This document shows, piece after piece, positions 44,921 through 53,734 of a DNA stretch of 64,000 nt. Every line of letters starts with the position of its first letter. The first letter of the stretch is position 1. This DNA comes from Bog-257 sp963834135 (lineage in GTDB: Bacteria; Acidobacteriota; Terriglobia; Terriglobales; Acidobacteriaceae), in NCBI GenBank assembly GCA_963834135.1, contig CAWIAN010000010.1, forward strand, positions 788,309 through 852,308. Reading direction: 5' to 3'. The position numbers and the translations under genes were made by a program. The notes beneath the pieces were generated by a model. That model saw only the letters and a program-made list of their open reading frames with translations, was not told the DNA's origin and searched no databases.

Positions 44921-45975
44921 TCCAGAATCCCGTCGAAGATGACGCTCCAGCCCGCATCCGCTTCCGTGAGCCGCAAATCGAGATGGCGCACGGCGCCGGA
45001 GGCAAGGCCAGCCGCCGCCTGGTGGAGGGACTCTTCGCGCCCCTGCTCTTCGGATCCTCTTCAGAACCACTGGCGGATGCGTCTTTCGTTTCCATCGATG
45101 GCGCTCGGATCGCCATCACCACCGACAGCTTCGTGGTGAAACCCTTGCGTTTCCCTGGCGGCTCCATCGGCGAGCTGGCGATCAACGGAACCGTCAACGA
45201 TCTGGCTGTTTCCGGAGCCCGCGCCGAGGCACTGGTCTGCACCTTCGTTCTGGAGGCCGGACTGCCCACCGAGGTTCTGGAAGCCGAAGTACGCGCGATG
45301 GCGAAAGCAGCGCGTACGGCCGGAGTGAAGATTGCGGGCGGCGATACCAAGGTGGTCGAGCACGGTAAAGCCGATCACATGTACATTTCGACGACCGGCG
45401 TCGGCAGGCCGATTCCTGGATTACGAATCGACCCCCACACTGTCAGACCCGGTGACAAGGTCTTACTTTCGGGGCCCGTCGGCGATCACGGCATTACGAT
45501 CCTTCTCGCACGTGGAGAGCTCGATATCGAGGCCGATCTCTCCTCCGACACCCGTTCTGTTCTCCCGCTGGTGGAGGCGCTGGCTGTTGCCGCCGGGCCA
45601 GGGGTTCGCTGGATGCGCGATCCCACGCGCGGCGGGGCAGCCACCTCATTGAATGAACTGGCTCGCGACTGCGGCTTGGGAATCGTGCTGCGTGAGGATC
45701 AAGTCCCTGTGCGCGATGCCGTGCGTGGCGCGTGTGAGCTGCTGGGACTAGATCCATTGCACATTGCGAACGAAGGTCAGTTCCTGGCGATACTTGCGCC
45801 TGAGTACGCCGACACCGCCATCAATGCGTTGAATTTGACACCCGGCGGCGAACAGGCGTGTATCATCGGCGAGGTAGCGGAGCAGCCCGCGGGATCTGTT
45901 CTGGGAGTCACCGCCTACGGCGGCACACGCATCGTGGACATGCTGGTAGGAGATCCGCTCCCGCGAATTTGTTGA
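44917..45975 (+). CDS. hypE: Hydrogenase maturation protein HypE
   Basis: 352 residues from GTG 44917, which overlaps the hypD stop (GTGA). AIRS-like fold: MAHGAGGKASRRLVEGLF, TTDSFVVKPLRFPGGSIGELAINGTVNDLAVSGA, AGGDTKVVE and MRDPTRGGAATSLNELA. It ends PRIC, with the C-terminal Cys that is converted to thiocyanate. It needs HypF, which is not in the window. Confidence 0.95.
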   Translation: MIQNPVEDDAPARIRFREPQIEMAHGAGGKASRRLVEGLFAPLLFGSSSEPLADASFVSIDGARIAITTDSFVVKPLRFPGGSIGELAINGTVNDLAVSGARAEALVCTFVLEAGLPTEVLEAEVRAMAKAARTAGVKIAGGDTKVVEHGKADHMYISTTGVGRPIPGLRIDPHTVRPGDKVLLSGPVGDHGITILLARGELDIEADLSSDTRSVLPLVEALAVAAGPGVRWMRDPTRGGAATSLNELARDCGLGIVLREDQVPVRDAVRGACELLGLDPLHIANEGQFLAILAPEYADTAINALNLTPGGEQACIIGEVAEQPAGSVLGVTAYGGTRIVDMLVGDPLPRIC

Positions 45976-45982
45976 GTGACGG

Positions 45983-47167
45983 ATGGCAACCGGATTTCAA
46001 CTGACGACACAGATTGAGCAGCGGCTTCTGGAGAGAAACGATCTCTACGAAGCGTGCTTCGAGCGCGAGGCCCTGCGTCTGGCCCATGCCTCCCGTGAGA
46101 TGTCGCAGCGCTTTCTTTCCGGTGGACGACTGCTGGCCTTCGGCCGCGGCCCCTACGCCACCGACGCCCAGCATGTCTCCGTCGAGTTCGTTCATCCCGT
46201 GATTGTCGGCAAGCGCGCCCTGCCCGCGCTCGACCTGTCAATTCTCTTCCGGCCCTGGCTGCGGACCATTCTTCACCCCGAAGACATCGTGATGGGCTTC
46301 GGCCCGCCCGAGGGTGATACCGAAGTTTGGGCAACATTGCAGGAGGCACAGACTCAAGGCGCCATGACCTTCGTGCTCCCCGGCAGCGAGGGCTCTTACG
46401 CGCTGGAGACCGTGACCGATCATCCCTTCATGCACCAGGAGATGATCGAGATGCTCTATCACACATTGTGGGAGACCGTACACGTATTCTTCGAGCATCG
46501 CGAGTTGGGACACGACCTGGGCGCGACAGAATTCCTCTATCCATTTCTAGGGCGCGAGAAACAGGACACGGACGAGCTGGTCGGCGAAGTTGCCAGCTCG
46601 ATCCTGATGAAGATTTACGACGACTCCAAACTGCGGCGGCAGGTCGCGGCGGAACAAAGCGAGCAGATTGGCGGCGCAGCGCTGGCGATGAATGAGCGCC
46701 TGCGGCGCGGCGGCAAGCTGATCCTCTTTGGCAACGGCGGTTCAGCCACCGACGCCAATGATTGGGCGATCGACTGCGTGATCCCGCCGAACGGCTACCG
46801 GCCGATCCCGGCGGTGTCGTTGTCTCTAGAGCCCGCCAATATTACCGCCGTCGCCAACGATGTCGGCACCGACGCAATCTTTCTCCGCCAATTGATCGCT
46901 CAGGCGCAACCGGAAGACGTTGCCGTCGCCATCTCGACCAGCGGCGGCTCGCGCAATATCGTCATGGCGCTGGAGGAAGCCCGCAAACGTCAGATGCTGA
47001 CCGTGGCGCTGCTCGGCTACGATGGCGGCGAGGTTCAGCGGCGCGGGCTGGCCGACTTCCCTATCGTTGTGCGCTGCGACTATATTCCTCGCATTCAAGA
47101 AGTACAGGCCTCGATCTACCACATCATCCGCGAATTAATGGAGGTACTGCACCGTGGCAACGCTTGA
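45983..47167 (+). CDS. Tandem SIS-domain (GmhA-like) protein of the hydrogenase operon
   Basis: 394 residues made of two SIS/phosphoheptose-isomerase-like halves. The first (~1-190) has a degenerate phosphate loop (GGRLLAFGRGPYATDAQHVSVEFVHP). The second (~200-390) is canonical (GGKLILFGNGGSATDANDWAIDC, ISTSGGSRNIVMALEEAR). SIS domains bind phosphosugars. It starts 8 bp after hypE and overlaps the next gene by 14 bp. The link to hydrogenase is unexplained; a sugar-related regulatory or assembly role is possible. Confidence 0.8.
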   Translation: MATGFQLTTQIEQRLLERNDLYEACFEREALRLAHASREMSQRFLSGGRLLAFGRGPYATDAQHVSVEFVHPVIVGKRALPALDLSILFRPWLRTILHPEDIVMGFGPPEGDTEVWATLQEAQTQGAMTFVLPGSEGSYALETVTDHPFMHQEMIEMLYHTLWETVHVFFEHRELGHDLGATEFLYPFLGREKQDTDELVGEVASSILMKIYDDSKLRRQVAAEQSEQIGGAALAMNERLRRGGKLILFGNGGSATDANDWAIDCVIPPNGYRPIPAVSLSLEPANITAVANDVGTDAIFLRQLIAQAQPEDVAVAISTSGGSRNIVMALEEARKRQMLTVALLGYDGGEVQRRGLADFPIVVRCDYIPRIQEVQASIYHIIRELMEVLHRGNA

Positions 47168-47441
47168 ACTCTTTGGTGCCGCATGGTGTCCGCACACGCA
47201 GGAAATGCGCGAGTGGCTGGAATGGCAACGGCGTGAGTTCGTCGAGTACGACGTCGAAGCAGATTCGACGGCACGCCAGAGACTTCATGAACTGGCCAGC
47301 GGAGTCAGCAGCATTCCCGTTCTTATCGAAGACAATCGGGTCGTGGAAGTTGGGTGGCAGGGGCGAAGCTGCATGATCAATGCGGGAGCGTTGGAGTGCT
47401 CCAGCAGCTCTCTCAGCGACGTGGTCCGGCCAACGAAATAG
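47154..47441 (+). CDS. UXX-star/glutaredoxin-like protein
   Basis: 95 residues from GTG 47154 overlapping the SIS gene. It is thioredoxin-fold, with LELFGAAWCPHTQEMREWLEWQRREFVEYDVEAD and a later cis-Pro segment (SSIPVLIEDNRVVEVGWQGRSC). This order matches the UXX-star family, where the first position can be selenocysteine; here it is Cys (CPHT). It is the last gene of the hydrogenase operon and may supply redox chemistry during assembly. Confidence 0.78.
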   Translation: MATLELFGAAWCPHTQEMREWLEWQRREFVEYDVEADSTARQRLHELASGVSSIPVLIEDNRVVEVGWQGRSCMINAGALECSSSSLSDVVRPTK

Positions 47442-47454
47442 CACGATTGCTGAG

Positions 47455-48876
47455 TTACGGTAGCGGAGGCAGCCCTGCCTGCTCCACCAGTTCCTTGAAG
47501 GCGGGGTCTGCGTGCAAGAACGAAAACGGCTCGTGTACCCGTATCGACAGCAAGAGCGCTTCATGCCGGTGGAACGACATCTGCAAATAGCGCAGGGCTT
47601 CTTGGCTGTTGCCCAGCCGGGCACAGGTGTCCGCAACAGCGAAAGCCGAAGTGTTTCCCTCCTCGAAATATTTCTTCTGTACTCGAAGGATGCTCTCCAC
47701 CATTTCCCGCTCTCCGCCTGCACGGTATCCCGCTTCAGCCTGGCGGACAAGTTCTGCTTCCCGGCTATCGTGCGATAACTCGGCTGCCTTGGCGGCTTGC
47801 TCCAGATATTTGGGCGCATCGAGATTGTTGAGATAGATAAATGCCAGGTATTGGTGAGTGGAGAAGAAGTCGGGTTGAGATACGGCAAGCTGCTCCAGCA
47901 GCGAGGTCGCCTGGGGCTTGTCGCCCTTGTGATACAGAATCAACGCCTTGTCAGCAAGAATTGCTGTGGATGCAGGATCGAGCTGTTGGGCAAGTTCGAT
48001 CTGTTGCAGTGCCTCCGGCAGTCGTCCCTGCACCATCAGAAACGTCGCATACCAGTGATGCGCGGTCACATAGTTCGGGTCCAGTTGTATCGCGCGGCGA
48101 AACTCGCGCTCGGCCCCGGCGGCGTCCCAGTTCCAATAAAAGGTGACGAGCGCCAGCGCGTTGTGAGCTTCGGCGGAAGAGTCATCGAGTTCGATGGCTT
48201 TTCGGGCAGCGGCCAGAGCTCGCGGAAATGCCTCGTCCGAGGGCATGGCAGCAAATTCCCGCAGGAGGCTATAACAGTTCGCAAGTCCGACGTAGGCCTG
48301 CGCATACTTGGGATCTCGGGCGATGGCCTGATTGAAATAGCTGACAGCGTTGTTCAGGTCGGCCGGAGTGCGCTTGTCCCAATAGTATCTGCCGGTCAGA
48401 TAAAGCTCGCGGGCCTGGGGATCGACGCTGGCCGCATGGGAGTTCTTTGGCGGGTTGTTCGCAGGTAGAGCTGCAGAGTGCGTTGTTGCGCCGGTGGTTG
48501 TCGAGCGCCGATACCGATACGCGATGAGCAGGCCAGCACAGACGAGCGTTGCCACTCCTAGTGCGACGTACATCGACAGTTTCTGGAGGCGGGACGCGGG
48601 AGGGACATCGGAGGACAATTCCGCCTGACGCCCTGACTTCGTTTCAGGTGCTGCGGTCGGGGTCGACTCGGGACTGTTCATCCATCGCGCCAACTCGTCG
48701 GTGAAGGCGAAGACTCGCGCCCCTGAGCTCTCGCGCATGCGATGCACCGGAAGTCCCTTCTCCTTTTCCCAGCGTTTGACCGTGCGCTCGTCCCGGCCAC
48801 AGAACGAGGCGATCTCTTTCCACGAGTCCAGCCTGCGGGCCTGGATCGGCCCGTCGCGTATGACATGCATGGTCAT
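47455..48876 (-). CDS. HTH-TPR membrane regulator
   Basis: 473 residues from the ATG at 48876 (AGGACA ribosome site); the frame opens at 49005. N-terminal helix-turn-helix (SWKEIASFCGRDERTVKRWEKEKGLPVHRM), a linker, one transmembrane helix (LSMYVALGVATLVCAGLLIAYRYRR), then ~7 TPR-type repeats with markers such as AQAYVGLANCYSLL, SSAEAHNALALVTFYWNW and PNYVTAHHWYATFLMVQGRLPEAL. The layout suggests a membrane-bound DNA-binding protein of a type frequent in Acidobacteria. It converges with the UXX-star gene and appears independent of it. Confidence 0.75.
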   Translation of the reverse strand: MTMHVIRDGPIQARRLDSWKEIASFCGRDERTVKRWEKEKGLPVHRMRESSGARVFAFTDELARWMNSPESTPTAAPETKSGRQAELSSDVPPASRLQKLSMYVALGVATLVCAGLLIAYRYRRSTTTGATTHSAALPANNPPKNSHAASVDPQARELYLTGRYYWDKRTPADLNNAVSYFNQAIARDPKYAQAYVGLANCYSLLREFAAMPSDEAFPRALAAARKAIELDDSSAEAHNALALVTFYWNWDAAGAEREFRRAIQLDPNYVTAHHWYATFLMVQGRLPEALQQIELAQQLDPASTAILADKALILYHKGDKPQATSLLEQLAVSQPDFFSTHQYLAFIYLNNLDAPKYLEQAAKAAELSHDSREAELVRQAEAGYRAGGEREMVESILRVQKKYFEEGNTSAFAVADTCARLGNSQEALRYLQMSFHRHEALLLSIRVHEPFSFLHADPAFKELVEQAGLPPLP

Positions 48877-49315
48877 GCTTTGTCCTGCAATGTCCCTTGC
48901 TTTGCCTGGGAAGATGGGCCAAGTATAGGCGACAAATACTAGGCCTTCGCAATCAATTTTGTTTCTCGATAGCGCCAGTTGGCGTCGGTGTTGGCTGGGT
49001 GTCACTAAGAGGCGGCATCACGATTTCAAAGGTGACACGCCAATGTGCACGGCAGTGACCCGCACGACACCACTTGGCTGCCGTAAGACTGGTGGGGATC
49101 ACGGAAGCAATCCCGGGTTTCTCAAGCAAGTTGGGATGCGCGGAAAACACGGGCAATTCCCGCCCAGCAGTCATTCAGGCCACACCGCTCTCTACAATGC
49201 AGTCATGCGCGGGATGCAGCGCCGTAAGTCCCAGGCTGGGCACGCGGCAATGTCAGCAACCCGCTTCAGGGCTCATACGCAAACAAAAGAGATTTAATAG
49301 AGGGGGTTATACACG
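48877..49315. other. Gene-free stretch, nothing recognised
   Basis: 439 bp between the divergent regulator and the first YVTN gene. Short frames are present, but no ribosome site plus domain. A G-rich AGAGGGGG stretch just before 49316 is the ribosome site of the YVTN gene. Confidence 0.5.
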
Positions 49316-51649
49316 ATGCGCCGTTCATGTTTATTTCTGGCCACTCTCGCGGTTATAGTAGCGCCGCTATTAGTTGAGGCCCAGGTTGTCACCTCGACAC
49401 TGCCGACACAGGTTTTTCCCGGCAGCCTCGCAACGAACGCGGTCACAAACAAGATCTATGTGGCGAACAACTGTGGAAACGATCCCAACTGTCAAAGCAT
49501 GGGCACGGTCACCGTCATTGATGGGGCGACGCTGGCTACCCAGACGGTCAACGTGGGTTACTACCCATTTGGCGTCGCCGTCAACAGCGTCACCAACAAG
49601 ATTTATGTGATCGGCTGTGGCACCGATCCAACTTGCTCTGGTAATGGCGAGGTTACGGTCATCGATGGCGCCACTCTTCAGACGCAGAATGTCACAGTCG
49701 GAGTGAATCCCAACTGGGTCGCCTTGGATGAGACGACCAACAAGATTTATATTTCGGACCTGGGTTGTAATGCCATCCCGTGCAGCGTTCCAGGCGCAGT
49801 AACGGTGGTCGATGGCAGCTCATTGGCAGCCACGACCATTCCGGCCGGCTATACACCTAACAGTCTGGCGGTCGATTCCACGCACAACAAAATCTATGTG
49901 GCGAACGTGTGCGTGTCAGGCACGAATTGCGGGCAGGGCGGTGTGACCGTGATTGACGGACAGACCCTGGGCACGCAGTTTGTTAACACCCAGATAACGC
50001 CGCTCCGCGTTGCCGTTAACCAGACGACGAATACGATTTATGTAGTCAACAATTGCGGCAGCGACCCCAACTGCCGCAGCAACGGATCGGTCACCGTGAT
50101 TAACGGCAGCACGCTGGCCACGCAGAACGTGCAAGTCGGCTACTATCCTGGCCCGATCAACGTCGATCCGGTGACCAACAAAGTCTACGTAGCCGATCAA
50201 TGCTCCGCGCCCATACCTCAGTGTTACCAAAGTCTTCCTGACGTCGGGATAATTGACGGAAACACTCTTGCGACCAACTTCATCACGATCTGCAGCATAG
50301 ACACGTATCCGTCCGATGTTGAGGTCAACACAACTACCAACCAGGTTTATCTGCCCTGCGCCGGACGGGATGACGGCTTAGGGTATTCCACGGGATTGAG
50401 TGTGGCTGTACTGAACGGTGCAACCGGCGTGATTACTCCGGTTGCGGTCGGGGACTATCCCGTTGCAGCAGCGATCAACGCAACCACCAACATCGCCTAC
50501 GTTCCCAACCTTGGTGATAACACCGTGTCCGTCATCGGCGGAGCTACCACGCTGGAATTCGTCAACGTCACTCCCTGCCGTCTGGTAGACACGCGCAGCT
50601 CGGGCGGACCCATCCAGGGAAACACCTCGCGCGACTTCGCCGTTCCACAACTTGGCGGCTGCAACATCCCCGCTACGGCAGTTTCTTACTCGCTTAACGT
50701 GACCGTGGTGCCGCAAGGACCATTGGGATATCTGACGATTTGGCCAACCAGTCAAGCCCAGCCAGGGGTATCGACCATGAATTCTCCTGATGGACGCACC
50801 AAGGCCAACGCCGCCATCGTGCAAGGAGGAGTCGGCGGGTCGGTGAGTGTGTATGTCCGGGACACGACGAATGTCATCCTGGACATTGACGGCTACTTCG
50901 CTCCGAGCACCGGTTCAACGCTTCAATTCTTTTCGCTCGCGCCATGCCGCGTAGTCGACACTCGCGGAGCTAACGGGTCCTTGGGAGGTCCGGCCTTGAA
51001 CGGCGGCCAGGAACGCGATTTCCCGGTGCTGTCCAGCGACTGCCAGATTCCCAGCAGCGCCAAAGCGTATTCCATGAACTTCACGGTCGTCCCGGACGGC
51101 GGACCGCTGGGTTATCTGACAGTGTGGCCTACCGGTGAGCCTCAGCCGGTGGTCTCAACCTTGAACAATCCCACCGCAACCAATGTAGCCAACGCCGCGA
51201 TCGTGCCGGCCGGCACCGGCGGAGCGATCTCGGTCTACGCCAGCCAGAACACGCAGCTACTGGTCGATATTGATGGTTACTTCGCTCCGGCCGCACAGGG
51301 TGGATTGTCGCTCTATCCCATCGCTCCCTGCCGCGTTCTGGATACACGTTCCGGAGGCGGAACGTTCATGGGAGAACTTACCGTCAACGTCGTAGGTAGT
51401 CCGTGTACTCCCCCCACCGCAGCACAGGCCTATGTATTCAATGCGACGGTCGTACCTTCCGGGAGTCTCGGTTATCTGAGTCTGTGGCCCGACGGAGAGA
51501 ACCAGCCGGTGGTTTCCACCTTGAACGCACTGGACGGCTTGATCACGTCGAACATGGCGATCGTGCCCACGAACAACGGGAAGATCGATGCATATGCGTC
51601 GAGTCTGACCCAACTAATCCTGGACATCTCCAGCTACTTCGCACCGTAA
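49316..51649 (+). CDS. Secreted YVTN beta-propeller protein with triple C-terminal repeat domain
   Basis: 777 residues with a signal peptide (CLFLATLAVIVAPLLVEAQ). Residues ~25-415 form a YVTN propeller: repeated units such as NSVTNKIYVI, GTVTVIDGATLATQTVNVGYYP, TNKIYVAN. Residues ~420-777 have three ~115-residue repeats, each starting with a PCR[LV][VL]DTR motif and containing YSLNVTVVPxGPLGYLTIWP-type and ILDIDGYFAP segments; the third repeat is more divergent. It is probably a cell-surface adhesion or matrix protein. A close paralogue is at 57717, bracketing three other paralogues. Confidence 0.78.
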   Translation: MRRSCLFLATLAVIVAPLLVEAQVVTSTLPTQVFPGSLATNAVTNKIYVANNCGNDPNCQSMGTVTVIDGATLATQTVNVGYYPFGVAVNSVTNKIYVIGCGTDPTCSGNGEVTVIDGATLQTQNVTVGVNPNWVALDETTNKIYISDLGCNAIPCSVPGAVTVVDGSSLAATTIPAGYTPNSLAVDSTHNKIYVANVCVSGTNCGQGGVTVIDGQTLGTQFVNTQITPLRVAVNQTTNTIYVVNNCGSDPNCRSNGSVTVINGSTLATQNVQVGYYPGPINVDPVTNKVYVADQCSAPIPQCYQSLPDVGIIDGNTLATNFITICSIDTYPSDVEVNTTTNQVYLPCAGRDDGLGYSTGLSVAVLNGATGVITPVAVGDYPVAAAINATTNIAYVPNLGDNTVSVIGGATTLEFVNVTPCRLVDTRSSGGPIQGNTSRDFAVPQLGGCNIPATAVSYSLNVTVVPQGPLGYLTIWPTSQAQPGVSTMNSPDGRTKANAAIVQGGVGGSVSVYVRDTTNVILDIDGYFAPSTGSTLQFFSLAPCRVVDTRGANGSLGGPALNGGQERDFPVLSSDCQIPSSAKAYSMNFTVVPDGGPLGYLTVWPTGEPQPVVSTLNNPTATNVANAAIVPAGTGGAISVYASQNTQLLVDIDGYFAPAAQGGLSLYPIAPCRVLDTRSGGGTFMGELTVNVVGSPCTPPTAAQAYVFNATVVPSGSLGYLSLWPDGENQPVVSTLNALDGLITSNMAIVPTNNGKIDAYASSLTQLILDISSYFAP

Positions 51650-51663
51650 AGCGGAGTTCAAGA

Positions 51664-51716
51664 GTAGGGCAAGAACCGCGATCCTCCAATGTTTAGGAGG
51701 AAGGTTCTTGCCCTAC
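51664..51716. terminator. Strong hairpin between array genes
   Basis: GTAGGGCAAGAACC (51664-51677) and GGTTCTTGCCCTAC (51703-51716) are perfect 14-bp complements, with an inner CCTCC/GGAGG pair. TTT follows soon after. It lies just after the YVTN stop and before the next gene, so it is a likely terminator or attenuator. Confidence 0.65.
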
Positions 51717-51763
51717 GTTTCAATGGGTCCGTACCGGAAACAGAGCTTTTCTCGGGAGAATCC

Positions 51764-53638
51764 ATGAAGACTCGATTCGGCTGTATAGCGTTGTTGTGGC
51801 TTTCGATGGTCGCTCCCTTGGCCGCCCAAAACACCGGCAACACCGTAACCACCGTCCAGGTGCCGCGACTGGTGCGGATCAGCGGAACCCTCAACCTCAT
51901 CCCGGAAATCGGTTCGGGCGTAGCGGGTGCTGCGGCGAACGAAGCAGCGGTTCATCACGCCAGCAGCGTGGTGGGCGTGACCTTCGCCCTTTATGCCGAG
52001 GAGACTGGCGGAGCTCCACTGTGGCTGGAGACGCAAAATGTCCAGCTTGATAACACTGGTCACTACAGCGCGTTGCTTGGTGCTACCCAGGCAGAAGGTC
52101 TGCCAGTCGAACTGTTCGCCTCGGGCCAGGCACAGTGGCTGGGCGTGCAGCAGCAAGGACAGGCCGAACAGCCGCGCATCATGCTGCTAAGTGTGCCGTA
52201 CGCGTTGAAGGCGGCGGACGCCGAGACATTCGGCGGCAAACCGCCGTCGGCCTATGCGCCGGCTGCGGCCGAGACCAATGCTGCATCAGGCACAGGCACG
52301 GTTTCCAGCGGCGGCGCGACACCCAAGGGCGCGTCGCCGCATCCTCTGCCGATCTCGGGCAGTGGAACGGCGAACTACCTTCCGCTATGGACGAACGCGT
52401 CGACTCTGTCGAACTCGGCCATCTATCAGAGTTCTAATGGAGGGCTCGGCATCGGCACCACGAGCCCGCAGGCCTTGCTTGACGTTGAGGGTGGCGCCAC
52501 GACGGCCACAATTTCTGCTGTCACCACGACAACGAATGGATTCGCGATTTTCGGCGGCCACAGCAGCACCACGGGCAACGGTTCGGGAGTATACGGCACA
52601 ACCAACAGTTCGAGCGGAACTGGAGTTCTGGGATCGAACACTTCCACTTCTGGCCTCGCTGTCGGAGTGGCGGGTATCAGCGCCAGTTCTGGCGGCATAG
52701 GCGTTAGCGGCTCCGCCACCGACACCAGCGGCCAGGGCACTCCCGCTGGGGTAGCCGGTAACAGCATGAGCCCCACCGGGATCGGAGGTATCTTCACCAA
52801 TGCAGCTACCAGCGGTAACGCAGCCGGCGCCGCTGGATTTACGAGCAGCCCGACTGGATACGGTGTTACCGGCATCGCAGTCGAATCGAGCCATACTGGT
52901 CCAGGAATCGATCTGCCGATAGGCGTGTGGGGCGACACGGGCACGGACGGAGGCGTCGGCTTAGCGGGGACGGCCGACAATGGAGTCGGGGTGGAAGGGG
53001 TGAACGATTCGACCAATATCGCCACCGCCGATTTCGAAAATCTCGAGACCAGCAGCGGAACGGCACCCGTTCTCCTGGCTCACGCCACAAACATTGGAGG
53101 CAGCTGCCTGATCGATGTAAGTGGCAACCTGTCATGCACCGGTTCCAAGTCCGCGATCGTCCCCGTGGATGGTGGCTCACGCAAGGTGGCTCTCTACGCC
53201 GTCGAATCGCCGGAAAACTGGTTTGAGGATTTCGGGTCCGGGCAGCTTTCCCATGGCTCGGCGGTTATTTCTCTTGAGCCGACCTTCAGCCAGACAGTCA
53301 ACAGTGCGATCGAATACCACGTTTTCCTCACACCCACGGGAGACTGCAAGGGTCTTTACGTCAGCAATAAAACCGCGGACAGCTTCGAAGTTCACGAAGT
53401 GGCCGGGGGGACGTCCAGTATCGGCTTCGACTATCGCATCATGGTTCGCCGCAAAGGCTATGAGAACGTTCGTCTGGCCGACAGAACCGAGCAGTTTAAC
53501 TTCTCATCTCGTGAGGAAGCGAAAACCGGAGCACAGACCAACCGCCTGCCGGCCAACCGAGGGCTGCAACAGTCGTTCCGTAATTTCAGTCAGCTACCCA
53601 GCTTTATCCCGCCGGCGACAGCGCCGACAACAAAATAA
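51764..53638 (+). CDS. Secreted repeat protein, array paralogue 1
   Basis: 624 residues from the ATG at 51764 (GGGAGA ribosome site), signal peptide MKTRFGCIALLWLSMVAPLAAQ. The N-terminal domain (~25-175) includes VTFALYAEETGGAPLWLETQNVQLDNTGHYSALLG, QAQWLGVQQQGQAEQPRIMLLSVPYALKAADAETFGGKPPSAY. The middle (~200-430) is a Gly/Ser/Thr repeat (GVAGISASSGGIGVSGSATDT type) like phage-tail or solenoid fibres. The C-terminal domain (~440-600) starts VLLAHATNIGGSCLIDVSGNLSCTGSKSA and has ALYAVESPENWFEDFGSGQL. It is extracellular; function unknown. Confidence 0.72.
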   Translation: MKTRFGCIALLWLSMVAPLAAQNTGNTVTTVQVPRLVRISGTLNLIPEIGSGVAGAAANEAAVHHASSVVGVTFALYAEETGGAPLWLETQNVQLDNTGHYSALLGATQAEGLPVELFASGQAQWLGVQQQGQAEQPRIMLLSVPYALKAADAETFGGKPPSAYAPAAAETNAASGTGTVSSGGATPKGASPHPLPISGSGTANYLPLWTNASTLSNSAIYQSSNGGLGIGTTSPQALLDVEGGATTATISAVTTTTNGFAIFGGHSSTTGNGSGVYGTTNSSSGTGVLGSNTSTSGLAVGVAGISASSGGIGVSGSATDTSGQGTPAGVAGNSMSPTGIGGIFTNAATSGNAAGAAGFTSSPTGYGVTGIAVESSHTGPGIDLPIGVWGDTGTDGGVGLAGTADNGVGVEGVNDSTNIATADFENLETSSGTAPVLLAHATNIGGSCLIDVSGNLSCTGSKSAIVPVDGGSRKVALYAVESPENWFEDFGSGQLSHGSAVISLEPTFSQTVNSAIEYHVFLTPTGDCKGLYVSNKTADSFEVHEVAGGTSSIGFDYRIMVRRKGYENVRLADRTEQFNFSSREEAKTGAQTNRLPANRGLQQSFRNFSQLPSFIPPATAPTTK

Positions 53639-53734
53639 AGCCGGCGATGGATTCCCTGTTGGGGGCACAGAGTTGAGAACGTGATCTGGGAAGAAAGAAG
53701 ACGAGCGCCGTTTTGCGATAACAGAAGAGAACCT

